Below are positions 8,512 to 18,127 of a DNA stretch of 64,000 nucleotides, piece after piece. The DNA is taken from contig NZ_FAOO01000009.1 of assembly GCF_900070205.1 (NCBI RefSeq), positions 1 to 64,000 on the forward strand. Reading direction: 5' to 3'. Source of the stretch: Candidatus Thermokryptus mobilis (lineage in GTDB: Bacteria; Bacteroidota; Ignavibacteria; Kryptoniales; Kryptoniaceae). A model generated the notes under the pieces. The model was given only the letters and a program-made list of their open reading frames with translations, made no database searches and had not been told where the DNA came from. The translations under genes and the position numbers were made by a program. The stretch's first letter is position 1. Each line of letters begins with the position of its first letter.

Positions 8512-11500
8512 ATGAAGCGATTTATGTTTTTCTTCATTCTTACTTTGATGCTTGCAACTATTGGCTTTGGGCAGCAAGGTCCTTTCGGAAAGAACAAGGT
8601 TCAATATAAGGATTTCAACTGGTATTTCATTCGGACTGATCATTTTGATATCTATTTCACCGACGGCGGTTATGAACTCGCTGAATATACAGCTAAGGTC
8701 GCCGAAGATGCCTATGTTAAGATAAGCAAACTTTTGAAATATGAGATAATGAATCGTATACCGATAGTTGTTTACAATTCACACAACGATTTCCAACAGA
8801 CAAATGTCGTCGCAGAATATCTTGAGGAAGGCATCGGCGGAGTAACTGAGCTTTTCAAAAATAGAGTTGTTATCCCATTTGAGGGTTCATACAGGCAATT
8901 TCGCCACGTGATACATCACGAGCTTGTCCATGCTGTTATGAACGATATGTTTTACGGAGGTTCATTACAATCGGCACTAATCAACAACATCCAGCTTCAA
9001 CTCCCAATGTGGATAGTTGAAGGGCTACCGGAATTTTCCGCCCTTAAATGGGATGTGAATTCAGATATGTTTATGAGAGATGCGACGATAAGCGGTTATC
9101 TCCCGCCGATACAATATCTTGATGGTTATTTTGCCTACAGAGGTGGACAATCTGTCTTTTGGTATATCTCAAGGAAATATGGCGATGAGAAGATAGGAGA
9201 GATGATAAACAGGATAAAGGGTTTAAGAAGTGTTGAAGCTGGGATAAAAAGCTCGCTCGGAATTTCGTTGAAAGAATTATCCAACCGATGGATAAAGGAG
9301 CAAAAGAAATTATATTGGGGTGATTTCGCCAAAAGGGAAGCCCCAGATGAATTTGCAAAACGATTAACAGATCACACCAAACGAGACCATTTCTACAACA
9401 CAAGCCCAGCAATTTCACCAAACGGTGATAAAATTGCATTCATATCCGACAGGGACGATTATTTTGATGTTTTCATAATGTCAGCCCTTGATGGTAAAAT
9501 TATAAAGAAAATAGTCAATGGAAACAGAACTAAAAATTTTGAAGAGCTTCACCTTCTAACCCCGGGGCTTACTTGGTCACCAGATGGCGAGAAAATAGCT
9601 CTTGCTGTAAAAAGTGGCGATAAAGACGCAATCTTCATAATTGATGTTAAAACGGAAAAACAGCAAAAAATAACATTTGACCTTGATGGAATCTTTTCGG
9701 TTGATTGGTCAAGGGATGGGAAAAAACTTGCATTCGTTGGCTTAAAACAAGGGCAATCAGATATATATGTTTATGACCTCTCTAATAAAACACTTGTTAA
9801 TTTAACAAACGACATTTTCAGCGATTCCGATCCTGTTTGGTCATCTGATGGGAAAACAATTTACTTTTCATCCGACAGGAAGAATTTCACTTCAAAGGAA
9901 ATGCTCCCGGATGACTTCAAAATGTACAACTTTGACCCAAACCAATACGATATTTATTCAATTGATATTGAAACAGGCGAAATTAAAAGGATAACTCACA
10001 CTGATTACTGGGATGAAACATCCCCGGTTGTTTCACCCGACGGGAAGAAAATTTTATTTATATCAGACAGAAACGGCATAAACAACATTTACGAGAAAGA
10101 CCTTGAAACAGGCATTGAGAGACCTATAACGAACTCCGTTAGTGGGATTTACCAGCTTTCAATCACTTATGACGGTTCAAAACTTGCCTTTGCATCGTTT
10201 TACAACGGTGGTTTTGATATATTTGTATTGCGCCAGCCGTTTGAGCGTAAGTTGAATGTTGAGGAACTTGAGCCGACAGTTTTCGTGACTGAATTTTTGA
10301 GGGAAAAAGAGAGAGAGCTTTCAAGAGCGAAAAAAGAACAAGAACAGAAAATCAGCGTTTCAGACACATTAACTGTACAACCTTATGGAAGTGACATAAA
10401 GATAAATCTGCGAAATTACATCTTTGCGGACATTTTCAGGCAGGATAGCTTGGCAATGACGATAAAAGCAAGATCTGATTCACTCAGAGCCCCCGATAAT
10501 ATTGATGAATACGGTCGCTATAAAGTTTACAGATATAAGGTTAACTTCACCCCTGATTTGATTTTCACAAATGCCAGTTATAGTACATTCTATGGTGTCC
10601 TCGGTGAAGCTTTTATGATGTTCAGCGATATGCTCGGCAATCACCAAATTTATTTAATAACAAGCTTGGTCTTTGACCTTAAAAACAGCGATTACGCTTT
10701 CGCCTACTTTTATCTTCCCAAGAGAATCAATTGGGGATTTGAAGCTTTTCATATAGCGAGATTTTTCGCCGTTGGAAATCAATATTATCCGCTCTATTAC
10801 AGATATAGGTTATACGGTGGGACACTGATGGGCTCATATCCGATTGATAAATTTAGAAGAATTGATTTTGGGCTTGGATATTACAATGTCGTTGGAGAAT
10901 ACATAGATTTTCCAGAGATCCGAGAAACCTCTGTCATTTTGATGCCTTCTTTAACTTATGTTCACGATAACTCTATTTGGAGATATATCTTCCCATCAAA
11001 TGGTGAAAGATACTATTTATCGTTTTACACAAGTCCTAAGCTTGGAACAAATGGGATACAATTTTTGACGGGAATTTTTGACTACAGAAGATATTTCAAG
11101 CTCTGGACCGATTATGGTTTAGCGTTCAGATTTACCGCTGGTGGGAGCACAGGTCAAAATAGACAAAGATTTATGCTTGGTGGAGTAGATGCCTGGATAA
11201 ACTGGGCTATTAAAAATGATTACATCCCGATTGAAAACACCGCTGATTTCTTCTTCTTTGAGGCGATTAGCGGTCCGATAGTCCCACTCAGGGGTTATGT
11301 TTACAACGAACAAAACGGCTCAAAGTTTGCTCTGATGAACCTTGAATTCAGATTCCCTCTGATAAGATATTTCATAGGCGGAGCTTTACCGCTCGCTTTC
11401 AGAAATATAATGGGGGTTTTGTTCTTAGATGCTGGTTCAGCTTGGGATTCCTGGAAAACCTGGCGAGCATTTTATCAACCTGATCCATTCACTGGAACAA

Positions 11501-11646
11501 TGACAAAAGATTTGCTTATCGGGATGGGATATGGATTCAGAATTTATATGTTTGGCTTACTGCTACGACTTGATATTGCGTGGAGATTTAATTGGGATTC
11601 GTTCTCTAAGCCAGTATATTACTTCTCATTCGGACCCGACTGGTGA
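8512..11646 (+). CDS. Secreted peptidase-MA-like / TolB-propeller / outer-membrane barrel protein
   Basis: This is a 1044-residue envelope protein in three parts. A signal peptide (about 1-20) leads into a peptidase-MA-like metalloprotease domain with HELVH at residues 136-140. Next is a WD40/TolB-like propeller of repeated SPDG or SRDGKK units at about 300-600, such as SPNGDKIAFISDRDD and SPDGKKILFISDRN. After a charged linker, a C-terminal BamA/surface-antigen-like beta-barrel begins near residue 690 and ends in YYFSFGPDW. A terminal aromatic residue is the usual outer-membrane protein signature. The second zinc-ligand region cannot be verified by eye. It probably acts at the outer membrane in protein processing or assembly. 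A GGAGG ribosome site precedes the ATG. Confidence 0.8.
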   Translation: MKRFMFFFILTLMLATIGFGQQGPFGKNKVQYKDFNWYFIRTDHFDIYFTDGGYELAEYTAKVAEDAYVKISKLLKYEIMNRIPIVVYNSHNDFQQTNVVAEYLEEGIGGVTELFKNRVVIPFEGSYRQFRHVIHHELVHAVMNDMFYGGSLQSALINNIQLQLPMWIVEGLPEFSALKWDVNSDMFMRDATISGYLPPIQYLDGYFAYRGGQSVFWYISRKYGDEKIGEMINRIKGLRSVEAGIKSSLGISLKELSNRWIKEQKKLYWGDFAKREAPDEFAKRLTDHTKRDHFYNTSPAISPNGDKIAFISDRDDYFDVFIMSALDGKIIKKIVNGNRTKNFEELHLLTPGLTWSPDGEKIALAVKSGDKDAIFIIDVKTEKQQKITFDLDGIFSVDWSRDGKKLAFVGLKQGQSDIYVYDLSNKTLVNLTNDIFSDSDPVWSSDGKTIYFSSDRKNFTSKEMLPDDFKMYNFDPNQYDIYSIDIETGEIKRITHTDYWDETSPVVSPDGKKILFISDRNGINNIYEKDLETGIERPITNSVSGIYQLSITYDGSKLAFASFYNGGFDIFVLRQPFERKLNVEELEPTVFVTEFLREKERELSRAKKEQEQKISVSDTLTVQPYGSDIKINLRNYIFADIFRQDSLAMTIKARSDSLRAPDNIDEYGRYKVYRYKVNFTPDLIFTNASYSTFYGVLGEAFMMFSDMLGNHQIYLITSLVFDLKNSDYAFAYFYLPKRINWGFEAFHIARFFAVGNQYYPLYYRYRLYGGTLMGSYPIDKFRRIDFGLGYYNVVGEYIDFPEIRETSVILMPSLTYVHDNSIWRYIFPSNGERYYLSFYTSPKLGTNGIQFLTGIFDYRRYFKLWTDYGLAFRFTAGGSTGQNRQRFMLGGVDAWINWAIKNDYIPIENTADFFFFEAISGPIVPLRGYVYNEQNGSKFALMNLEFRFPLIRYFIGGALPLAFRNIMGVLFLDAGSAWDSWKTWRAFYQPDPFTGTMTKDLLIGMGYGFRIYMFGLLLRLDIAWRFNWDSFSKPVYYFSFGPDW

Positions 11647-11664
11647 AATTTTTAAACAGGAAAA

Positions 11665-12081
11665 ATGGACGAAGTTCAACAAATCATTGAAAAGTATAAC
11701 TCCGTTATCAAGAATGTTGAAGCAAAGGCATTAAGTAGCCAAGAACGAGCTTATGGAGGAGTTATAAGATCTGAAAAAGGCAAACTGGTCGAGGAAATAA
11801 GCCGTCTCATAATTACTGCTTCAAAGCAACGTTACCCAGATATAAATTTTGTCCTCATACAGCTTGAAAGTCAACTGGGTGGTGATTATTCAAAACTCCC
11901 TGCTAAACCATTGGGAAGTCTTTCAACGCACACTTTACTTTCAATTTTGATGTTGATTTGAAAATCATTACCTTATTAAAGGAAGAACGAGATATCAAAA
12001 AGCCGATACATAAGTTTTTTAAACCCCTGACAAAAAGAGTTTAAATGCAGCTATAAAAACAATTGCTGAGGTTTTAAAGAG
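11665..12081 (+). pseudogene. Frame-broken gene upstream of a DNA methyltransferase (possible restriction enzyme)
   Basis: An ATG at 11665 opens a 98-residue frame (MDEVQQIIEKYNSVIKNVEA, then YGGVIRSEKGKLVEEISRLI) ending at 11961. Coding-like sequence continues past the stop in a second register (FDVDLKIITLLKEERDIKKP to 12044). It then goes on in a third (AAIKTIAEVLKRWAIQTG to about 12105), which leads into the methyltransferase frame. Three successive register changes within 200 bases suggest a decayed gene. Its position directly before a methyltransferase suggests the partner restriction endonuclease, but I recognise no nuclease motif. The methyltransferase N-terminus may contain the end of this gene. 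Confidence 0.5.
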
Positions 12082-13278
12082 ATGGGCTATTCAAACGGGG
12101 AAATAGTTGAGGTAAAAGGAAACAAATACAAACGCATTCTAATTGACCTGACTAAAGAAGTATTAGAAGAAGATATACTACCCATCTTGATGAACTCGCT
12201 TAACGATTCAGGTTACTTTTTTAATCTTAACGGGGATAAACTTGCTTTCCTTTTTAGAGAAATTGACCTTGGGAATTTTAAGGAAAGGATAGAAAAATTC
12301 AAAAATTTTAAAAAACTCTACAAAATTCTAACTGAGTTGATAACAAAAATTGAAGCAATAAAAAGCTATGGGATAAAGGATGGGAAAAGAGTTTATATTG
12401 ATTATGATGGGGAGAGGAAAGTAAAGGGGAGAAGAGACAAAGAAAATCATCGTGGGAAGTTCTTTTACGCCCTACATCACAAATTTAAAAAAGATAACAA
12501 TAAGCTACCAGCTGAATTTGAAAACAAAATTATATGTGGCGATAGCGAGAAGGTTCTAAAAAAACTTCCAGATAACTGCATTGACCTCATTTTCACCTCG
12601 CCCCCTTATAATTTTGGGCTTGAATATGAAAATCACAACGATGCAATTGAATGGGAAAACTACTTTACAAAACTTTTTTCAATCTTTGATGAGTGTATAA
12701 GAGTTTTAAAATATGGAGGTAGAATAGTAATTAATGTTCAACCACTGTTTTCTGATTATATTCCGATTCATCACATCATTTCAAAGTTTTTTATGGACAA
12801 GGGACTTATATGGAAAGGGGAAATAATTTGGGAGAAACACAATTATAATTGCAAATACACTGCCTGGGGAAGTTGGAAATCTCCTTCAAATCCTTATTTA
12901 AAATATAGTTGGGAATTCCTTGAAATTTTCTGCAAAGGGAGCTTAAAGCATGAGGGCGAAACCAACGTAAGCGATCTAACATCAGATGAATTCAAAGAAT
13001 GGGTATACGCAAAATGGGATATAGCCCCTGAAAGAAATATGGAAAAATGGGGACACCCCGCTATGTTTCCAGAGGAGCTAGCGAGAAGAGTTATAAAATT
13101 GTTTAGCTTCGTTGGGGATGTTGTCCTAGACCCTTTCAATGGGGTTGGAACAACCACAAAGGTAGCAAAAGAATTAAAAAGAAGGTTTGTAGGGATTGAT
13201 ATATCCCCTGAATATTGTAAAAAGGCAGAGATAAGGTTGAGTCAAGGATTAAGTTTATTTGACTCTGATTCATATTAA
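12082..13278 (+). CDS. Type II DNA methyltransferase (N4-cytosine or N6-adenine, beta class)
   Basis: This enzyme methylates an exocyclic amino group of a DNA base. The catalytic motif IV FTSPPYNFGL comes first (about residue 174). The SAM-binding motif VVLDPFNGVGTTTKVA (FxGxG type) comes near the C-terminus (about residue 350) and is followed by FVGIDISPEYC. This motif order defines the beta class; the TSPPY form is more typical of N4-cytosine enzymes. The first 140 or so residues are not methyltransferase-like and may derive from the broken upstream gene. The catalytic part is complete, so the host DNA may be methylated without an active cognate nuclease. No recognition sequence can be deduced. 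Confidence 0.85.
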   Translation: MGYSNGEIVEVKGNKYKRILIDLTKEVLEEDILPILMNSLNDSGYFFNLNGDKLAFLFREIDLGNFKERIEKFKNFKKLYKILTELITKIEAIKSYGIKDGKRVYIDYDGERKVKGRRDKENHRGKFFYALHHKFKKDNNKLPAEFENKIICGDSEKVLKKLPDNCIDLIFTSPPYNFGLEYENHNDAIEWENYFTKLFSIFDECIRVLKYGGRIVINVQPLFSDYIPIHHIISKFFMDKGLIWKGEIIWEKHNYNCKYTAWGSWKSPSNPYLKYSWEFLEIFCKGSLKHEGETNVSDLTSDEFKEWVYAKWDIAPERNMEKWGHPAMFPEELARRVIKLFSFVGDVVLDPFNGVGTTTKVAKELKRRFVGIDISPEYCKKAEIRLSQGLSLFDSDSY

Positions 13279-13310
13279 AAAATAAAAGCATTTTACAGAG
13301 GTGGCGAAAT

Positions 13311-13778
13311 ATGAAGCACCTAAAAAAACGCATCATTTTGTTTCTCCTTCTCCCATCCATCCTGCTGAGCCAATCTCTAAAGGATTATTTTGATGAGTTT
13401 GAAGGGTATTGTCGCAATGTCCGCGGTTACGCAGGCGCTTTAATAGCCGAAGTCCGGAGAGAAAATATTGTGATACCGGATGTAGCAAAGATATACGCTG
13501 AAAAGGTTGGCAATTCCCTAAAAGATGCGAAGCAAAGTTATGAAAAAATCAAGAAATCGCTAAAGAAGGGGCAGTTTGAGCTTGTCAAAGGGAATATCGC
13601 TTATCTTGATGATTATTGTAAGAGGGCTGAACTTCATTACAAAAATTTGATTGACGAGATCAACAAATCAAACCCAAAACCTGAAAGGGTGAAGGAGTTC
13701 TCAACAGCGATTTACAACGAATTTAAAAGAGCAAGTAACGAGGCACGTTTGATAAAAGAAAAGCTTGGGATCAAATAA
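13311..13778 (+). CDS. Secreted helical hypothetical protein (155 aa)
   Basis: I do not recognise this protein. It has a signal peptide (MKHLKKRIILFLLLPSILLS, cleavage after about residue 21). A lysine- and glutamate-rich, mostly helical mature part of about 130 residues follows, with coiled-coil-like stretches (SLKDAKQSYEKIKKSLKKGQ) and two cysteines. It is probably periplasmic. A GAGGTG ribosome site precedes the ATG, and der begins five bases after its stop. Confidence 0.7.
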   Translation: MKHLKKRIILFLLLPSILLSQSLKDYFDEFEGYCRNVRGYAGALIAEVRRENIVIPDVAKIYAEKVGNSLKDAKQSYEKIKKSLKKGQFELVKGNIAYLDDYCKRAELHYKNLIDEINKSNPKPERVKEFSTAIYNEFKRASNEARLIKEKLGIK

Positions 13779-13782
13779 AAAG

Positions 13783-15096
13783 ATGGGCAGAAACATAGTC
13801 GCAATTGTTGGGAGACCGAATGTTGGTAAATCAACGCTATTTAATAGAATAATCGGGGAAAGGGATGCGATCGTTGATCCACAAAGCGGAGTTACGAGGG
13901 ACAGACACTACGGCGAGGCACAATGGAATGGGAAAAAATTTACAGTTATAGATACGGGGGGTTATGTCCCTGAGTCAAAAGATGTGTTTGAAGCAGCTAT
14001 AAGGGAACAGGTTTGGATAGCAATTGAGGAGGCAGATGTTATAGTTTTTGTGGTTGACGGAATTACAGGGGTTACACCCTTGGATATTGAGATTGCGAAA
14101 ATTTTGAGGCAAACAAACAAAAAGGTGGTCCTTGCGGTAAATAAAATTGACAACGAAAAAAGCGAAATTTACACCGCTCAATTTTATGAGCTCGGTGTAG
14201 GTGAACCCTTCTCTATATCTGCGCTACACGGTAGGAAAATTGGTGATTTCCTTGATGAGGTTGTAAAAGATTTACCAAGCGTTGACAGCGAAGAAAAAAG
14301 TGATGAAGAAGAAATAAAAGTCGCTATCGTTGGGCAACCAAACGTAGGTAAATCATCCTTTGTGAACGCAGTCCTTGGGGAAAACAGAACAATTGTCACA
14401 GATATACCAGGGACAACGCGCGACTCAATTGATACTCGGTTTGAATACAACGGGAATAGATTTCTTTTGATTGATACCGCTGGCTTGAGAAAAAGAAGTA
14501 AAATCAAGGAGAGCATAGAATTTTATAGCGCTATAAGGGCACTCAAAGCTCTACAAAGATGCGATGTCGCTGTCGTAATGCTTGACGCAACTTGTGGCTT
14601 GGAAAGACAAGACCTTAGAATAATCGGTGAAGCAGCTGAGTTGAAGAAGGGGATTGTGATCGCTGTGAATAAATGGGACCTCATTGAGAAGGACGCAAAC
14701 ACAGCTCTTGAGTACGAACATGCGCTCAAATCAAGGTTGAAGGTTTTTGATTATGTCCCTGTGGTTTTCATCTCCGCGAAAACAAAACAAAGGATATTTA
14801 AAGTACTTGACCTCGCAAAAGTTGTCTATGATGAGAGAGCTAAAAGGATAAAGACAAGCGAACTTAACAAAGTTTTATTTCCAATAGTAAAAGAAACACC
14901 ACCTCCGGCGGTATCTGGAAGGGAAATAAAAATCAAATATGTCACTCAGGTCAAATCATCCCCACCGGTTTTCGCTTTCTTTGCAAATTTCCCGGACGAT
15001 ATACCCGAACATTACAAGAGATTCCTTGAAAACAAAATCAGAGAAAATTTCGGCTTCATGGGGGTTCCACTCACAATTATTTTCAAGAAGAAATGA
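13783..15096 (+). CDS. der: Ribosome biogenesis GTPase Der (EngA)
   Basis: This GTPase with tandem G domains is needed for 50S ribosome assembly. G domain 1 has GRPNVGKST, DTGG and NKID. G domain 2 begins at about residue 175 with GQPNVGKSS, then DTAGLRKRSKI and NKWD. The KH-like C-terminal domain ends with the conserved MGVPLTIIFKKK. The start is placed at the ATG 13783, which gives the usual MGRNIVAIVGRPN N-terminus. The frame is open back to a TTG at 13765, but that would overlap the upstream gene. Confidence 0.96.
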   Translation: MGRNIVAIVGRPNVGKSTLFNRIIGERDAIVDPQSGVTRDRHYGEAQWNGKKFTVIDTGGYVPESKDVFEAAIREQVWIAIEEADVIVFVVDGITGVTPLDIEIAKILRQTNKKVVLAVNKIDNEKSEIYTAQFYELGVGEPFSISALHGRKIGDFLDEVVKDLPSVDSEEKSDEEEIKVAIVGQPNVGKSSFVNAVLGENRTIVTDIPGTTRDSIDTRFEYNGNRFLLIDTAGLRKRSKIKESIEFYSAIRALKALQRCDVAVVMLDATCGLERQDLRIIGEAAELKKGIVIAVNKWDLIEKDANTALEYEHALKSRLKVFDYVPVVFISAKTKQRIFKVLDLAKVVYDERAKRIKTSELNKVLFPIVKETPPPAVSGREIKIKYVTQVKSSPPVFAFFANFPDDIPEHYKRFLENKIRENFGFMGVPLTIIFKKK

Positions 15097-15125
15097 TTGA
15101 CAATTTTGGGGGCTTTTTCTATATT
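15097..15125 (+). promoter_or_regulatory. Sigma-70 promoter for the two-component operon
   Basis: TTGACA (15097-15102), a 17-base spacer and TATATT (15120-15125) form an almost perfect promoter. It starts at the last base-triplet of der and lies 35 bases before the kinase ATG. It shows that the kinase/NtrC pair can be transcribed independently of der. Confidence 0.75.
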
Positions 15126-15159
15126 TTTATTGTCTCTAAAATTTTCAGCCGGTGAATTT

Positions 15160-16698
15160 ATGAAAATTTTACTCGTTGATGATGTTCAAGAAAGCTTGGA
15201 AATTTTGAGGGAAATCTTTGAAACCCTGGGTTATACGGTTCTTACCGCAAGAAACGGTATTGATGGACTTGAGGTCTTAAAAAGGGAGAAGGTTGATTTA
15301 ATCATCTCAGATGTTTTAATGCCGAAGATGGATGGTTTTCAATTCTGCAGGGAGGTGAAAAAGCATAAAAATTTTAAAAAGATCCCCTTTATTTTTTATA
15401 CAGCGAATTACACCGACCCTGAAGATGAAAAATTTGGACTTGGTCTTGGAGCTGACGCCTATCTGATAAAACCCGTTGATGTTCAGGTTCTACTTAACAC
15501 TGTTGAAAAGTTCCTTGAGAAAAGTAAATCAACAACGACAAAATCTGAAACGATCAGCGATGATGTTGAGTATTTAAGGGAATATAACACTGTCTTGATA
15601 CGAAAGCTTGAAGATAAAATGTATGAGCTTGAACAGGCAAACGCGATGTTGAGAAAAATGAATGAGGAACTTCAAATTTCTCATGAACAATATAAAAGTT
15701 TGTTTGAAAACGCTGGCAAGGCGATATTTATAATCCAACCGGAAACTTGGATTGTGCTTGATGCGAACAATGAGGCGGAAAACCTTTTCAAATGCACAAG
15801 AGATGAAATTTTAAATTTGAATTTCATCAAGTATAAAAAATTCTTTCAGCCACTTTTTGAAGGGGAAAGGGTTGTAAATTTTGAAACGACGATATTTGAT
15901 TTTGAGAATAACGAAAAAATCGTTGAAATGACGGCAAGTTTAATCGGCTACGCACATACAAGCACGATACAAGTTATAGTTTCAGACCTCACGGAGAAAA
16001 AGAAAATTCAAGATGAATTAATTCAAGCTGAGAAGTTAGCATCGCTTGGAAGATTATCAGCAGCGATAGCCCATGAAATAAGAAATCCGCTTTCAGCTAT
16101 AAGTGTAAATTTGCAATTTTTACAGCGAAAATTTGATGAAGGCACAATAGAGAGAAGATACCTTGATCTCGCAATTGAGGGCGTCAAAAGGATAGAGAAA
16201 ATAGTTGAAGCAACTTTAAGCTTTGCCAGACCGAGCAAGCCGATTGTGAAAGAAGAAAATATAAACGATGTCATAACATCAACACTCCCACTCGTTGAGG
16301 TCTCAACGATGAAAAAGAGGATTGAGATAATTACAAACCTTGACCCAAACTTACCGAAGGTAAAAATTGACTTTAAGCAAATTCAACAGGTTTTGCTCAA
16401 CATCTTGACAAACGCCGTTGACGCGATTGAAAAATCTGGCTGGATAAAGGTAAAATCATATCTTGAGTTTGAAAGTGAGGTCCCATATATCGTCGTCTCA
16501 ATAAGTGATAACGGGTGTGGGATACCGAGAGAGGACTTAAATAAAATTTTTGAGCCATTCTTTACAAAGAAAAACGATGGGACTGGATTAGGGCTTGCGA
16601 TATGCAAGCAAGTCATGGCAAACCATGACGGGAAAATTGAAGTTGAAAGTGAGGTAAACCATGGAACAACATTTTATCTAAAATTTAAGGCAAAATAA
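15160..16698 (+). CDS. Soluble hybrid sensor: receiver-PAS-histidine kinase
   Basis: This cytoplasmic signalling kinase has an unusual order: an N-terminal receiver with phospho-acceptor Asp51 (ISDVLMPKMDG), a coiled coil at about 135-180, a PAS domain at about 180-290, then a HisKA dimerisation helix with His305 (AIAHEIRNPLSAI). The ATPase domain has the N box (LLNILTNAVDAIE), SDNGCGIP and GTGLGLAI. It has no membrane segment, so the signal must be intracellular or come through the receiver. The ATG 15160 is used because it begins the receiver fold (MKILLVDDV) and sits downstream of a strong promoter. The adjacent NtrC-type regulator is the likely target. Confidence 0.9.
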   Translation: MKILLVDDVQESLEILREIFETLGYTVLTARNGIDGLEVLKREKVDLIISDVLMPKMDGFQFCREVKKHKNFKKIPFIFYTANYTDPEDEKFGLGLGADAYLIKPVDVQVLLNTVEKFLEKSKSTTTKSETISDDVEYLREYNTVLIRKLEDKMYELEQANAMLRKMNEELQISHEQYKSLFENAGKAIFIIQPETWIVLDANNEAENLFKCTRDEILNLNFIKYKKFFQPLFEGERVVNFETTIFDFENNEKIVEMTASLIGYAHTSTIQVIVSDLTEKKKIQDELIQAEKLASLGRLSAAIAHEIRNPLSAISVNLQFLQRKFDEGTIERRYLDLAIEGVKRIEKIVEATLSFARPSKPIVKEENINDVITSTLPLVEVSTMKKRIEIITNLDPNLPKVKIDFKQIQQVLLNILTNAVDAIEKSGWIKVKSYLEFESEVPYIVVSISDNGCGIPREDLNKIFEPFFTKKNDGTGLGLAICKQVMANHDGKIEVESEVNHGTTFYLKFKAK

Positions 16699-16712
16699 GT
16701 CAGGAGGAAGAG

Positions 16713-18113
16713 ATGAAGTTCAAAGTCATGGTAGTTGACGATGATGAACTGTTCAACAAGTCAATATCACAAGTTTTAACGGATTCTGGCTATGATGTGA
16801 TCTCATATTTCTCAGGTGAAATGGCGATAAAGAACTTGAGGGAAGACCAACCCGACATAGTCCTTCTTGATATATTTCTTAAAGATGAAAACGGGCTTGA
16901 CATTCTAAAGCGGATCAAAGATGAGGAGCCAATGCTTCCCGTATTGATGATCACTGCATACTCCGATGTTAGTTTAGTTGTACAGGCGATAAAACTTGGA
17001 GCTGATGATTTCATACTTAAACCTCTTGACTTTGAACAGCTTGAAATCGCGATGCAAAAAGCTGTGAAAAACCTTAAGCTTCAGAGGGAGATTCAAATCT
17101 TAAAAGAAAGATTATCCGAACAGTTTGGTGAGTATAAGATAATAGGTCAAAGCAAGGGGATAATTGAAGCACTATCACTTGCTGAAAAGTATGCCCTTGG
17201 CGATGACACCACCGTTTTGATAAGTGGAGAGACTGGCACTGGAAAGGAATTAATAGCAAGATATATACACGAGAAAAGTTCCAGGCGCGAGGGTCCTTTC
17301 ATAGCGATAAATTGTGGGGCTATCCCAAAGGATTTAATTGAAAGTGAGCTTTTCGGCTATGAACGTGGTGCATTCACGGGAGCAACGGATAAAATGAAAC
17401 CTGGGAAATTTGAACTTGCAAACGGCGGGACAATACTACTTGACGAAGTTGGCGAACTAAGCCCTGAAGCTCAAGTCAAACTCCTAAGGGTTCTTCAAGA
17501 TAAAAAATTCTACCGACTTGGAGGGACGAAAGAAATCAAAGTTGATGTCAGAGTTATCGCATCAACAAACAAAAACTTAAAAGAAGAGGTCAATGCCGGA
17601 AGATTTAGAAGTGATCTTTTTTACCGCTTAAATGTCGCGACAATTTACCTCCCACCCCTCCGAGAGCGAAAAGAGGATATACCATTGCTTATTGATGCCT
17701 TCATTGATGAGTTCAACAAAAAATTCAGCAAAAATTTTATCGGCGTTGATGAAAAAGCAATGGAAATTTTAAAATCCTATCACTGGCCCGGAAATATCAG
17801 AGAGTTAAGAAACACAATTGAAAGAATTATCCTCGTTGAAAATGACTCAAAAATTAGACCAGAACATGTAAAACATCTACAAAGCACCCCAATTCAGCTC
17901 GTTAGTCAACAAAACGGTGAAAGTGATTTCGTCTTGAAGATTCCACCAACAGGTGTGACAATGGATAAGGTCTTGCGTGAGCTTATAATTCAAACCTTGA
18001 AGATAACAAACGGAAATCAAATTCAAGCAGCGAAAATACTCGGGATAACGCGTTCAAAGTTAAGATATAGAATGGAGCAGTTGAAAATAGAACAGAAAAA
18101 AATTTTAAAATAA
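16713..18113 (+). CDS. NtrC-family sigma-54-dependent response regulator
   Basis: This activator uses ATP hydrolysis to open sigma-54 promoters when phosphorylated. Its receiver has Asp53 (LLDIFLKDENG). The AAA+ domain (about 145-385) has Walker A GETGTGKE, the sigma-54 contact loop GAFTGAT, Walker B GTILLDEVGEL and the arginine-finger region. A Fis-type helix-turn-helix ends the 466-residue protein (NQIQAAKILGITRSKLRYRM). It lies 14 bases after the receiver-PAS-kinase and behind an AGGAGG ribosome site, so the two form a pair. RpoN itself is not in this window. Its regulon cannot be told from here; the flagellar operon nearby shows a sigma-70-like promoter. Confidence 0.93.
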   Translation: MKFKVMVVDDDELFNKSISQVLTDSGYDVISYFSGEMAIKNLREDQPDIVLLDIFLKDENGLDILKRIKDEEPMLPVLMITAYSDVSLVVQAIKLGADDFILKPLDFEQLEIAMQKAVKNLKLQREIQILKERLSEQFGEYKIIGQSKGIIEALSLAEKYALGDDTTVLISGETGTGKELIARYIHEKSSRREGPFIAINCGAIPKDLIESELFGYERGAFTGATDKMKPGKFELANGGTILLDEVGELSPEAQVKLLRVLQDKKFYRLGGTKEIKVDVRVIASTNKNLKEEVNAGRFRSDLFYRLNVATIYLPPLRERKEDIPLLIDAFIDEFNKKFSKNFIGVDEKAMEILKSYHWPGNIRELRNTIERIILVENDSKIRPEHVKHLQSTPIQLVSQQNGESDFVLKIPPTGVTMDKVLRELIIQTLKITNGNQIQAAKILGITRSKLRYRMEQLKIEQKKILK

Positions 18114-18127
18114 TTCAGGAAAAGGGG

